In this document: one piece after another, positions 44,320 to 53,334 of the stretch
Layout: every line of letters begins with the position of its first letter
Position numbering within the stretch: the first letter of the stretch is position 1
NCBI RefSeq assembly: GCF_019455445.1
Contig: NZ_JAHWUS010000003.1
Span: 310,001 to 374,000, forward strand
Source: Pseudaquidulcibacter saccharophilus
GTDB taxonomy: Bacteria > Pseudomonadota > Alphaproteobacteria > Caulobacterales > Aquidulcibacteraceae
Direction: 5' to 3'
DNA length: 64,000 nt
Program-made: the position numbers and the translations under genes
The notes under the pieces: generated by a model
The model's database searches: none
Told to the model about the DNA's origin: nothing
What the model saw: only the letters and a program-made list of their open reading frames with translations

Positions 44320-45577
44320 TAATCCAACCCCAAAACCAAAAGATGCAAATAAGGCAGTTGAAAAGTTCTTGGTTTCAAGTGCATCACAGCTTGCACCTTA
44401 TCTTGAAGCATGTATTCACTGCGGGCAATGTGCGCATGCGTGCCACTTTTATGAAGTGACACAAGATCCGAAATACACACCTGCTTATAAATTATTTCCA
44501 ATGATAAAGGCATATCGCCGTTCAAAAAATCCTTTGAACTGGTTGGGAATGATACCAACACTTGAAGAAGATGAAATCGCCGAGTGGCAGGATTTGGTCT
44601 TTAATGGTTGCACAATGTGCGGACGTTGCACCAATGTTTGCCCAATGGGTATTGATGTGGCACAAATTGTTGGCGCGACCCGCCAAGCATTAACCGCCGC
44701 TGGTTATTATCCAGAAGACTTGATGGCTGCTGCTGAAAATGTTGTCCAACATGGTAGTCCGTTAAAAGTATCTACAAGCGTTCTTGAAGATCGTTTGGAA
44801 TGGATTGCTGATGAATCTGAAACTGACATTCCACTCGATAAAAAGGGTGCTGAGGTCATGTTTACAATTTCATCAATCGAATTGATGAAATATCCAGATT
44901 CTGTTGGTGCGATGGCGAAAATGCTAAATGCCGCCGGTGTTAATTGGACCATTAGCACAAAGGGCTATGAATCAACCAACTTTGGCTATCTTGCAGGACG
45001 GCCCGACATTGCCAAACTTGGTACAAGTCGTCTTGTCAATGCCGCTGAAGAATTGGGTGTAAAAGAGCTAATTATCCCAGAATGTGGTCACGCATATTCC
45101 GTTTTACGATGGAATGGTGCCAATATTATGGGGCGTCCATTGGGCTTTAAAGTCTATCATATCACTGAATATTTGGCGAAATTGAAACGCGAAGGCAAGT
45201 TGAAATTCAAATCAATTGAAACCGCCTTTACTTATCATGATCCATGCCAAATTTCACGACGTGGTGGTGCAGCAGACGATGCAAGATACCTTCTTGAAGG
45301 GTTTGCGCCGAATTTTGTTGAAATGAAAGTTACTGGAAACCAAAACTGGTGCTGCGGTGGCGGTGGCGGTGTTCAGGCAATGAACAAATATCGCGACATG
45401 CGGATTAATGTTTTCAAAATTAAAGCGAAACAAGTTGAAGAAACCGGAACCAATACAATGATTTCGGCGTGTGCAAACTGTCGTTTAACAATGGATGAAT
45501 CAATTGCCGAACTTAAATGGGGCGGTAAACTTGACAGCCTTGTTGAAATACTCGCTGATAACCTTATAGAAGATTAG
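44309..45577 (+). CDS. Isp2-like HdrD/CCG-domain iron-sulfur subunit
   Basis: This 422-aa protein has two ferredoxin-like [4Fe-4S] motifs at C35-C38-C41-C45 (CIHCGQCAHACH) and C101-C104-C107-C111 (CTMCGRCTNVCP). The C-terminal half resembles HdrD: a canonical CCG-type Cys set (NWCCGGGGG, then SACANCR) and a less regular first set around IIPECGHAYSVLRW. In Isp-type hydrogenases it forms a cytoplasmic electron carrier with Isp1. It ends just before a terminator. Confidence 0.88.
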   Translation: MENNNPTPKPKDANKAVEKFLVSSASQLAPYLEACIHCGQCAHACHFYEVTQDPKYTPAYKLFPMIKAYRRSKNPLNWLGMIPTLEEDEIAEWQDLVFNGCTMCGRCTNVCPMGIDVAQIVGATRQALTAAGYYPEDLMAAAENVVQHGSPLKVSTSVLEDRLEWIADESETDIPLDKKGAEVMFTISSIELMKYPDSVGAMAKMLNAAGVNWTISTKGYESTNFGYLAGRPDIAKLGTSRLVNAAEELGVKELIIPECGHAYSVLRWNGANIMGRPLGFKVYHITEYLAKLKREGKLKFKSIETAFTYHDPCQISRRGGAADDARYLLEGFAPNFVEMKVTGNQNWCCGGGGGVQAMNKYRDMRINVFKIKAKQVEETGTNTMISACANCRLTMDESIAELKWGGKLDSLVEILADNLIED

Positions 45578-45600
45578 AAAGCACCCCGAACAAGTGCTAA

Positions 45601-45640
45601 AGCAGGATGCGCTTTCATGGTGCATCCTGTTTGTTTTTGT
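45601..45640 (+). terminator. Terminator between isp2 and hypF
   Basis: CAGGATGC (45603-45610) pairs with GCATCCTG (45622-45629), extended by two to three wobble or paired bases; the T-rich tail TTTGTTTTTGT follows. It separates the structural hydrogenase genes from the maturation genes, and it lies in the in-frame sequence upstream of the proposed hypF start. Confidence 0.75.
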
Positions 45641-45665
45641 GCTTTGCTTGGGCAAAGAGGTTACA

Positions 45666-47942
45666 TTGACCAAAGGATTGCAAATCAAAATTAATGGCAT
45701 AGTGCAGGGTGTTGGTTTCCGCCCCTTTATATATAAACTTGCCAATGATTTTGATATTACCGGAAGCGTTATTAACAATGCGGATGGCGTGTTGATCAAA
45801 GCATTTGGTGAAAGAGTATACGATTTCAAAGATGCTATAATTCCCAATGCCCCCAAATTGGCAAAAATCATCAATCTAATCAGTGATGAAATATATGAAC
45901 AAGCCCCAATTGTATTCAAAATTGATTTTTCTAGACAGGGTTTGGCAAATACTTTTATTTCACCCGATGCCGCAATTTGTCCTGATTGTATTGACGAAAT
46001 AATGCACCAAGATGAGCGACGTTTTGGTTATGCCTTTACTAATTGCACTAATTGCGGACCGCGTTTTTCAATTATTGATACAATCCCATATGACCGAAAA
46101 AATACGCGTATGCGTGATTTCATTATATGCGAAGATTGCCAAAGCGAATATGAAAACCCAATCGACCGTCGTTTTCATGCCCAACCCATTGCCTGCCCCA
46201 AATGTGGGCCGCACCTTTGGTTTGAAGATTTGGACGGTAACAAAGAAACAGATAATGCAATTTCCGTTGCAGTTAATAAATTACGCTCTGGCCAGGTAAT
46301 TGCAATAAAAGGTCTATCTGGCTTTCACTTGGCTTGTGATGCCACCAATAAATTAGCGGTGGAATTATTACGACAGAGAAAAAGACGGCCCCACAAGCCA
46401 TTTGCATTGATGATGCGCGATGTCGGGGCGATTAGTGAATATGTTCCATTGTCTAATCCTGAAGAATTGGCGCTTGGCTCACCTGCGGCACCAATTGTTT
46501 TAATAAAGGGCAGTGATAGCCGTATTGCAGGTGCTGTTGCGCCAAAACTTAATCAATTGGGTTTTATGGTGGCGGCAACTCCACTTCATTATATTTTATG
46601 TGATGCCTTTAAGAAGCCACTTGTAATGACGTCTGGCAATCTATCTGGTGAACCACAAGTTATTGAAAATGATGAAGCCAAAGAAAAATTAGGGGCCTTT
46701 GTTGATGGCTTCCTTTTTCATAATCGTGAAATTGCGAGAAGGTTGGATGATAGCGTGGTATTTGTCCATGATGATGAAATTATAAAGGTTCGTCATGCAC
46801 GTGGCTTTGCCCCGTCACCAATAGTATTGCCGAAGGGTTTTGAAAACACCCCGCCAATTCTTGCAATGGGTGCAGAGATGAAATCGGCTATTTGTCTTAC
46901 AAGAGGGCACGAGGCAATTATATCCCACCATATTGGCGAATTAGGGAGTGTCCTTGCGAATTCAGAACTTGAAAAAGCAGTTGAAGATTATTGCCATATT
47001 TACGACCACGATCCAAAACAAATTGTTATTGATAAACATCCCGAATATTTCTCAAGCAAGTTAGGCGATGAACTGGCGCAAAAGAATGATCTAAATCTTA
47101 TAGAGGTACAGCATCACCAAGCTCATTTTGCCGCCGTATTGGGGGAGAATTTGTTTGCCAATGACGGTGAAAATGCAATTGGCATAATGCTCGACGGAAC
47201 GGGGCTGGGTGATGATGGCAATCTTTGGGGTGGGGAAATATTTATTGGCAATTACCGCGAGTTTAAGCGGGTTGCAAATCTCGCACCTTTTAGACTTGCT
47301 GGTGGATCGCAGGCAATTTTGCACCCATTCAGAACTTTGCTCGGTGCATTATATGCGGCGTTTGGAATTGAGATAGCACAAAATATCGCAAATGAATTTG
47401 GTTTGGGTGAAAAATCACTGCCAATCTTTAAACTATTGCAAAACGGGTTAAACTCGCCAATCACAACTTCTGCCGGCCGCTTGTTTGATGCGGTTGCGGC
47501 CGTCTTAGGCATTTGTAGTGACGGTATAAGTTATGAGGCACAGGCCGCAATTGAACTTGAGGCAATCACAAACACCAATGTCACTGAATTCTATAATTTG
47601 CCGTTTGAAAATGGCGTTATTGATACAAAAATAATGTGGGAAGAAATTCTATTTGATAGAAAATCAGGGCTTGAAAACTCAATCATTTCAGCCAAATTTC
47701 ATAACGGTTTGGCAAAAAGTTTTGCAAATGTGGCAAGCCATTTAGCTAGCGAAAACCAAATAAAAACGGTGGCATTATCGGGTGGTGTGATGCAAAACCG
47801 ATACATGCTTATGACTTTGCAAAAAGAGTTGCAAAATAATAACTTAACAGTTCTTATTAATAAAGATATTCCGGCAAATGATGGTGGTATTGCCTTTGGT
47901 CAGGCATTAATTGCTGCTGCAAAAGGGGCGGACAATGTATAG
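45666..47942 (+). CDS. hypF: Carbamoyltransferase HypF
   Basis: The proposed start is TTG 45666, with AAGAGG 5 nt upstream; an in-frame ATG at 45594 would precede and include the terminator, so it is unlikely. The protein is about 758 aa. The N-terminal acylphosphatase domain (VQGVGFRPFIYKLA), zinc fingers (CPDCIDEI, CTNCGPRFS, CEDCQSEY, CPKCGP), a YrdC-like domain and the C-terminal carbamoyltransferase (EVQHHQAHFAAVLGE) are in order. HypF makes the CN ligands of the Fe site from carbamoyl phosphate. Confidence 0.93.
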   Translation: MTKGLQIKINGIVQGVGFRPFIYKLANDFDITGSVINNADGVLIKAFGERVYDFKDAIIPNAPKLAKIINLISDEIYEQAPIVFKIDFSRQGLANTFISPDAAICPDCIDEIMHQDERRFGYAFTNCTNCGPRFSIIDTIPYDRKNTRMRDFIICEDCQSEYENPIDRRFHAQPIACPKCGPHLWFEDLDGNKETDNAISVAVNKLRSGQVIAIKGLSGFHLACDATNKLAVELLRQRKRRPHKPFALMMRDVGAISEYVPLSNPEELALGSPAAPIVLIKGSDSRIAGAVAPKLNQLGFMVAATPLHYILCDAFKKPLVMTSGNLSGEPQVIENDEAKEKLGAFVDGFLFHNREIARRLDDSVVFVHDDEIIKVRHARGFAPSPIVLPKGFENTPPILAMGAEMKSAICLTRGHEAIISHHIGELGSVLANSELEKAVEDYCHIYDHDPKQIVIDKHPEYFSSKLGDELAQKNDLNLIEVQHHQAHFAAVLGENLFANDGENAIGIMLDGTGLGDDGNLWGGEIFIGNYREFKRVANLAPFRLAGGSQAILHPFRTLLGALYAAFGIEIAQNIANEFGLGEKSLPIFKLLQNGLNSPITTSAGRLFDAVAAVLGICSDGISYEAQAAIELEAITNTNVTEFYNLPFENGVIDTKIMWEEILFDRKSGLENSIISAKFHNGLAKSFANVASHLASENQIKTVALSGGVMQNRYMLMTLQKELQNNNLTVLINKDIPANDGGIAFGQALIAAAKGADNV

Positions 47943-48810
47943 TGTTCTCAATATAGCTATCAAAGACAAAATTGCTTCTTTTGAAATTACAAACCCCCTA
48001 AAGCAAAGTCGTATTTTGATTGGTAAAACTCCTGATGCGGTTTTGAAATCAATTCCGATTATTTTCAACCTTTGCCCAATGGCACATAAAATGGCGGCAT
48101 CCCTTGCATTGGGATTGCCCGTTGATGAGATTGTAAAAAAAGGTGTGATAGGCGAAATCATACGTGAACATTCAATGATAATTTTCAATGATATTTCAAA
48201 AATTCTTGGTCTTGGATTACTGCGCGAGGCATTGATTGGAATAAATAACCTTAACAATGCTCGTCTTGAAAAACTTGAAAATGATTTATTTGGAACGCGT
48301 GCCGAAGACTTTATAAATAATCTTTCAAATAGTGGCATATATGGCGAGATTTTACCAAGGCTTGATGAGTTTATTGGTGATTTTGGTGCAATAAAATTTG
48401 AGAGTGACCCAACTTATTATGCGCGTGCAAAAGCGTTTGGCGATAATCCGTTTTTTACCAAAGTGCCAACTTTATCGCAACGAATCCTCTCAAGATTTTG
48501 GGAGGTTGCAAACCTGATAATATCTTTAAAAACCAACAGTGATATTGAAATTTCTGGGGTAAAAAATAACAGTGCATCGGTTTGGGCGGCACGCGGTCTT
48601 TTGACACATTCATATACTCAAAATGCCGGAATTATAAGTGATTGTACAATCACAACGCCAACCAATCAGATACTTGAAAGTGGTGGAATGTTGCTTAAGA
48701 TGCTAAATGCCGCATTGAATAGTGAACGCTATCATATTAGAGAATTAGTATTAATGAATATATGCACCATTGACCCATGCATAGAAACAAAAATAACGGG
48801 TCTGGAGTAA
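47935..48810 (+). CDS. HupK/HoxV-like hydrogenase large-subunit-like maturation protein
   Basis: This 291-aa protein (MYSVLNIAIKDKIASFEITN) is a small relative of the hydrogenase large subunit. The first Cys site is NLCPMAHKMAASLALGLP, and near the end NICTIDPCIETKI echoes the C-terminal DPC. It lacks one cysteine of each catalytic pair, as in HupK/HoxV scaffolds, which are proposed to help assemble the Fe(CN)2CO unit. Its start overlaps hypF by 8 nt. Confidence 0.7.
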   Translation: MYSVLNIAIKDKIASFEITNPLKQSRILIGKTPDAVLKSIPIIFNLCPMAHKMAASLALGLPVDEIVKKGVIGEIIREHSMIIFNDISKILGLGLLREALIGINNLNNARLEKLENDLFGTRAEDFINNLSNSGIYGEILPRLDEFIGDFGAIKFESDPTYYARAKAFGDNPFFTKVPTLSQRILSRFWEVANLIISLKTNSDIEISGVKNNSASVWAARGLLTHSYTQNAGIISDCTITTPTNQILESGGMLLKMLNAALNSERYHIRELVLMNICTIDPCIETKITGLE

Positions 48811-48815
48811 ATGTT

Positions 48816-49157
48816 TTGCACGAGATGGCAATCTGTGAAGGAATTTTACAAAGCCTTGAAAATATTCGGGCCAAGGAAAATTTTGACAAGGTAAAGATTG
48901 TCCGTCTTGAAATTGGTTGCTTTTCAGGTGTTGAAACTGACGCCGTGCATTTTAGTTTTGATGCCGTAACGCGCGGTACATTTGCCGAAAATGCCACACT
49001 TGAAATAATCCACCAAAATGGCAAAGCATATTGTATGGATTGCGCCAATGTTTTTGAGACCACTAATCGACTTGAGCCATGCCCAAGATGTAACGGTATC
49101 AATACAATGACTTATGGCGGTGACGCCCTTAAAATTAAAGATTTAGAGGTTGTGTAA
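48816..49157 (+). CDS. hypA: Nickel insertion protein HypA
   Basis: The start at TTG 48816 gives [17 protein letters not shown] (113 aa), restoring the Ni-binding His2 of HypA; GGAG lies 8 nt upstream. A longer in-frame reading would bury the His2, so TTG is preferred. The zinc-binding Cys set is CMDCAN...CPRCNG. HypA delivers nickel with HypB. It overlaps hypB by one base. Confidence 0.92.
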   Translation: MHEMAICEGILQSLENIRAKENFDKVKIVRLEIGCFSGVETDAVHFSFDAVTRGTFAENATLEIIHQNGKAYCMDCANVFETTNRLEPCPRCNGINTMTYGGDALKIKDLEVV

Positions 49158-50050
49158 TGTGTAATACTTGTGGCTGTGCATCTGGAAATTTAAAAATTGA
49201 AGGTGACGAACATCATCACCATCATCATGACCATGACCATGACCATGAGCATGAGCATGATCACCACCATGAACATAATCACGATATAGATTATAACAAA
49301 CTACCTGCGCGCAATCATAATCCTGGAATGTCACAGGCGCGCATGATCGAAATCGAAGAAAATATTCTTGCCAAAAATGATGCATATGCTGCCCAAAACC
49401 GTGAATTATTCAAAGCTAAAGGCATTCTGGCATTAAATCTTGTTTCAAGCCCAGGTTCAGGCAAAACTAGCCTTTTGGTGGAAACCATAAAAGCCTTGCA
49501 GGAAAAATTCCAAGTAAGCGTAATCGAGGGGGATCAACAAACCACTAATGATGCCGATAGAATACGCGAAACCGGTGTTAAGGCAATTCAGGTTAATACA
49601 GGAAAAGGTTGCCACCTTGATGGACATATGGTTGGCCACGCTGTTGAACATTTAACCCCCGAAGATGGCAGTATTTTATTCATTGAAAATGTTGGTAACC
49701 TTGTTTGTCCTGCGGCATTTGATTTGGGCGAGGCGGCAAAAATTGCGGTGCTTTCTGTAACCGAAGGCGAAGATAAACCGTTGAAATACCCAGATATGTT
49801 TGCGGCATCAAAAATCATGATTTTAAACAAAATAGATTTACTGCCGCACCTCGATTTTGATGTTGATGCCTGCATAAATAATGCAAAGCGAATAAATCCT
49901 GAAATAAAGGTTATACAAGTGTCGGCAAAAACACGTGAAGGATTTGATGAATGGCTAGGTCTTTTGGAAAGTCTGCGTGGGCAAATAATCACTGAAATTC
50001 TTGCCGAACAAGAAGAAAAACTAAATAAATTTAAAAATCTTTTGAAATAG
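49157..50050 (+). CDS. hypB: Nickel GTPase HypB with His-rich region
   Basis: The 297-aa protein starts [10 protein letters not shown] (an N-terminal CXXCGC nickel site), then a His/Asp/Glu-rich stretch at about residues 19-43 that can store nickel. The GTPase domain has [15 protein letters not shown], then [15 protein letters not shown] and [13 protein letters not shown]. It is coupled to hypA (TAATG). Confidence 0.96.
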   Translation: MCNTCGCASGNLKIEGDEHHHHHHDHDHDHEHEHDHHHEHNHDIDYNKLPARNHNPGMSQARMIEIEENILAKNDAYAAQNRELFKAKGILALNLVSSPGSGKTSLLVETIKALQEKFQVSVIEGDQQTTNDADRIRETGVKAIQVNTGKGCHLDGHMVGHAVEHLTPEDGSILFIENVGNLVCPAAFDLGEAAKIAVLSVTEGEDKPLKYPDMFAASKIMILNKIDLLPHLDFDVDACINNAKRINPEIKVIQVSAKTREGFDEWLGLLESLRGQIITEILAEQEEKLNKFKNLLK

Positions 50051-50057
50051 GTGCGCC

Positions 50058-50333
50058 ATGTGTCTGGGACTTCCGGGGCAAATTATCGCCATTCAGGATA
50101 AACAATCCATGCTTGGAAAAGTTAGTTTTTCGGGCGTAAGCCGCGAAGTCGATTTAAGCTGTGTGGCGACTGAAAACCTCAATGATTTGGTTGGTAAATG
50201 GGTTTTGGTCCATGTTGGCTTTGCCATGAGTGTGATTGACGAAGAAGAGGCAAAGGCAACATTAGAAGCCCTTGAAGGTCTTGCTGAAGCACAAGAAGAA
50301 TTCGCTGCAATCAAAGAAAGTGCAGGTGAATAA
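50058..50333 (+). CDS. hypC: Hydrogenase chaperone HypC
   Basis: This 91-aa protein begins MCLGLPGQIIAIQDK, with Cys2, and contains VSFSGVSREVDLSCV and KWVLVHVGFAMSVIDEEEA. HypC carries the Fe(CN)2CO unit with HypD. It sits between hypB and hypD, the standard order. A second HypC relative lies at 38884. Confidence 0.96.
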   Translation: MCLGLPGQIIAIQDKQSMLGKVSFSGVSREVDLSCVATENLNDLVGKWVLVHVGFAMSVIDEEEAKATLEALEGLAEAQEEFAAIKESAGE

Positions 50334-50334
50334 G

Positions 50335-51474
50335 ATGCGCTATATGGATGAATTTCGCGATCCCACAATTGCCAAGGCACTATTAAAGCAAATCTCAAGC
50401 CTGTGCGATGAGATTGCTAAAACCCGTGATGAACCGATTTATATTATGGAAATTTGTGGTGGGCATACACACTCAATTTTTCGTTTTGGTCTTGATAAAT
50501 TAGTTCCAAAAAATCTCGAGTTTATTCACGGGCCGGGGTGTCCGGTCTGCGTTTTGCCCATGAGTAGGGTCGATGATTGTGTTGAGATTGCCGAAAATAA
50601 AAACGTAATTTTCACTACCTTTGGCGACGCCATGCGAGTTCCTGGAACCAAGAAATCATTACTTCAAGCAAAGGCAGAGGGGTGTGATATTCGCATTGTT
50701 TATTCACCACTTGATGCGCTGAAAATTGCCCGTGAAAACCCCGATAAGGATGTGGTGTTCTTTGGGCTGGGCTTTGAAACCACAATGCCAGCAACCGCAT
50801 TAACGATTATTCGTGCCAAGAATGAAAGCATCAAAAATTTTTCGATGTTTTGTAACCATGTCCTTGTTCCGCCACCACTTCGTGCATTGTTGATGGACGA
50901 AAAGATGCAACTTGATGGTTTTGTTGGCCCCGGTCATGTATCGATGATTATTGGTAAAAAGCCATATCAATTCATTGCCGCTGAATTTCACAAACCAGTT
51001 GTAATTGCTGGCTTTGAGCCATTAGATTTATTAAGCTCTGTGGTGATGGTCTTGCAGCAAATAATTGATGGTCGCCACGAGATTGAAAATCAATATGGTC
51101 GCGTTGTTCCCGAAGATGGCAACAAGGCTGCCCTTGATGCCATTACAAGCGTTTATGAACCAAGACCAAGGTTTGATTGGCGTGGACTTGGAGAAATTGA
51201 ATACTCAGGCGTAAAAATTCGTGATGAATTTGTGGAATTTGATGCCGAAGTAAAGTTCAAGGTTGGCTATGGCGCAGGCAAGGGAGCGGGTCGTGAACCC
51301 GATGATTTGCTTTGTGGAGAAGTTATAAAAGGGTTTTTAAAACCCGTTCATTGCCCAAAATTTGGTGTTGAATGTAAACCCGAAACTCCGCTTGGGGCGT
51401 TGATGGTTTCATCAGAAGGGGCGTGTGCCGCTTATTACCAATATGGTGGAAGACGCGAACAGGAAGTGGTATAA
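50335..51474 (+). CDS. hypD: Hydrogenase maturation protein HypD
   Basis: Started at ATG 50335 (MRYMDEFRDPTIAKAL), the protein is 379 aa; AGGTGA is just upstream. MEICGGHTHSIFRFGLD, HGPGCPVCVLP and FGLGFETTMPATALTI are HypD motifs; the C-terminal Cys set CP..GVEC.PETPLGALMVSSEGAC ligates the [4Fe-4S] cluster. It acts with HypC to assemble the Fe(CN)2CO moiety. Confidence 0.97.
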   Translation: MRYMDEFRDPTIAKALLKQISSLCDEIAKTRDEPIYIMEICGGHTHSIFRFGLDKLVPKNLEFIHGPGCPVCVLPMSRVDDCVEIAENKNVIFTTFGDAMRVPGTKKSLLQAKAEGCDIRIVYSPLDALKIARENPDKDVVFFGLGFETTMPATALTIIRAKNESIKNFSMFCNHVLVPPPLRALLMDEKMQLDGFVGPGHVSMIIGKKPYQFIAAEFHKPVVIAGFEPLDLLSSVVMVLQQIIDGRHEIENQYGRVVPEDGNKAALDAITSVYEPRPRFDWRGLGEIEYSGVKIRDEFVEFDAEVKFKVGYGAGKGAGREPDDLLCGEVIKGFLKPVHCPKFGVECKPETPLGALMVSSEGACAAYYQYGGRREQEVV

Positions 51475-51476
51475 AA

Positions 51477-52520
51477 ATGGAAACCCCAAAGTTTAATAAA
51501 ACTAATGCCAAAATCGTGACACTTGCCCATGGCGGCGGCGGCAAGGCAATGCGCGATTTAATTCAAGACGTTTTTATTCGCGACTTTTTCACTGAAGATA
51601 CCGGCGAAATGGAGGATCAGGCGCGCCTTGAAATTCCATCTGAATTATCGGGTTCCCGACTTGCGTTTACTTCTGATGGTTTTGTGGTCGATCCATTGTT
51701 TTTTAATGGCGGCGATATTGGCAAACTTGCGGTTTATGGCACGGTGAATGATTTGGCGGTTGGTGGTGCTATTCCCAAATGGCTATCTGCAAGTTTTATT
51801 ATTGAAGAGGGGTTAGAAGTTGAAACCCTGCGCAAAATTGCGACCTCTATGCGCGATGCCGCTATAAAGGCTGGGGTCAAGATTGTTACCGGCGACACAA
51901 AGGTTGTGGCGCGCGGTGCCGCCGATAAAGTTTTTATAACCACCTCTGGCGTTGGCTTGATACCAAATGGGGTCAATCTTGCGGCGTCAACAGTGCAAGA
52001 AGGCGATGTGGCAATTGTAAATGGCTTCTTGGGGCATCATGGGGCAGCAATTTTACAGGCGCGTGGCGATCTAATGCTTGAAGGTGAAATTAAATCTGAT
52101 TGTGCGCCATTGGGCGAATTGATGGCGGTGGCAATGGGGGCGGGTGTGGTTCATTGCGCACGTGACCTTACTCGTGGCGGTCTTGCATCCGCATTGAATG
52201 AGATTGCTGATGCTTGCGGTCATGTAATCGAACTTGAAGAGGAAAAAATGCCACTAAAGCCAGAAATTCGTGGTTTTTGTGAAATTTTGGGTTTTGATCC
52301 TCTTTATCTTGCTAATGAAGGTTCTTTGGTTTTATTTGTTCCAGCTGTGGATGCTGAAAACGTGCTTAAAGCCATGCGGGAACACGAATTTGGTAAAGAT
52401 GCCTGTATAATCGGTAGAGTAAAAACAGGCAACCGCCCACAAGTCGAAATGAAAACAACATTCGGCGGTACACGAATTGTCGACATGTTGGTTGGTGAAC
52501 AATTGCCAAGGATTTGCTGA
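51477..52520 (+). CDS. hypE: Thiocarboxamide-forming protein HypE
   Basis: The protein is 347 aa from ATG 51477 (METPKFNKTNAK). LAHGGGGKAMRDLI is the N-terminal ATP-binding motif, and the protein ends PRIC, the C-terminal Cys that HypF carbamoylates. It dehydrates the thiocarboxamide to thiocyanate. It starts 2 nt after the hypD stop and is the last gene of the hyp operon. Confidence 0.97.
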   Translation: METPKFNKTNAKIVTLAHGGGGKAMRDLIQDVFIRDFFTEDTGEMEDQARLEIPSELSGSRLAFTSDGFVVDPLFFNGGDIGKLAVYGTVNDLAVGGAIPKWLSASFIIEEGLEVETLRKIATSMRDAAIKAGVKIVTGDTKVVARGAADKVFITTSGVGLIPNGVNLAASTVQEGDVAIVNGFLGHHGAAILQARGDLMLEGEIKSDCAPLGELMAVAMGAGVVHCARDLTRGGLASALNEIADACGHVIELEEEKMPLKPEIRGFCEILGFDPLYLANEGSLVLFVPAVDAENVLKAMREHEFGKDACIIGRVKTGNRPQVEMKTTFGGTRIVDMLVGEQLPRIC

Positions 52521-52536
52521 TTAGAAGCCGATTAAG

Positions 52537-53256
52537 TTATTTACCTAAACTAATGGGTTTTGCCCATTTTAAAGGGTGGGTATTAAGACGCGCGTCAATT
52601 TGCTTGACTTTTTCGCCCGGTTTTACCTCAATTTCCATTTCACAGATGACAGGCTTTGACCAGCTACGGGTTTGGGTTTCATAACTTACGCCCATGCCGC
52701 CGCCGATATATTTTGTATAGCCGGTTTCAACGTCAACATTATCTTCACCTTGCAGATCTGATTCAGCGTGTAAAAAATATCGCCCAGGCTTCATATTGGG
52801 AAAACTAAAACGGCCATATTCATCGGTTACTACATAAATAGAATTATCAAAAAGACGTTGATCGGCGCGGATTTCACGCAATTGTTGATTGTTATCACCA
52901 CGGTTTTTTTTGTATAAATTTACATATTCTACAAGATATGGCGTTATCGGATACAAATAAACCTTGCGTTTTTTTGCAAATTTTATTGGATTTTTCTTGG
53001 TGAATACAAGTGCATCATAGCCGTCAGCGCTCGCTTGCGAATATAAAACACCGTTAATCGAAGTATTACCATATTCCAAAGCTTTTTTGGTTGCCGCTTC
53101 ATCAAAAGTTTGTTTAATTGTAATGAAATTTGATGCATCTTGTTGCGCGTGTTGGTTTGCAACATCATAAACTGTTTTGGGACCCGCATAGGCAGAAACA
53201 GCCATTAATATGCTGGTTAATATTATTGTCGATATCAATTTATTCATAATTTTCAT
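52537..53256 (-). CDS. Secreted protein with a carboxypeptidase-regulatory-like domain (paralog 1)
   Basis: This 239-aa protein has a signal peptide (KLISTIILTSILMAVSAYAG). The central YGNTSINGVLY and TPYLVEYVNLYKK, then VVTDEYGRFSFPNMKPGRYF, resemble a transthyretin/CarboxypepD_reg-like fold. It shares these motifs with the protein encoded just downstream of coordinate 53335 on the same strand, so the two are tandem paralogs. The function is unknown. The initiator may be ATG 53256 or the ATG three codons in. Confidence 0.65.
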   Translation of the reverse strand: MKIMNKLISTIILTSILMAVSAYAGPKTVYDVANQHAQQDASNFITIKQTFDEAATKKALEYGNTSINGVLYSQASADGYDALVFTKKNPIKFAKKRKVYLYPITPYLVEYVNLYKKNRGDNNQQLREIRADQRLFDNSIYVVTDEYGRFSFPNMKPGRYFLHAESDLQGEDNVDVETGYTKYIGGGMGVSYETQTRSWSKPVICEMEIEVKPGEKVKQIDARLNTHPLKWAKPISLGK

Positions 53257-53334
53257 TTCAGCCAGATGTGTTGTTACAATATTTTTGCTATTTGGGTTAG
53301 GGAATAATTGCCAAGAATTATTAAATTCCGCAAC

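Noticed and set aside
44309-45577. Isp2-like gene as a possible sHdrB or sHdrC subunit
   Set aside because: It is one fused protein with two ferredoxin motifs and a CCG half, lies within hydrogenase genes, and lacks the separate C1/B1/A set, so Isp2 of an Isp-type hydrogenase fits better.
45594-45665. N-terminal hydrophobic extension of HypF
   Set aside because: The sequence forms a terminator hairpin with T-tail; HypF is cytoplasmic and begins with the acylphosphatase domain.
49206-49284. Repetitive CAT/CAC-rich sequence as a DNA repeat
   Set aside because: It encodes the His-rich nickel-storage stretch of HypB and is in frame with it.
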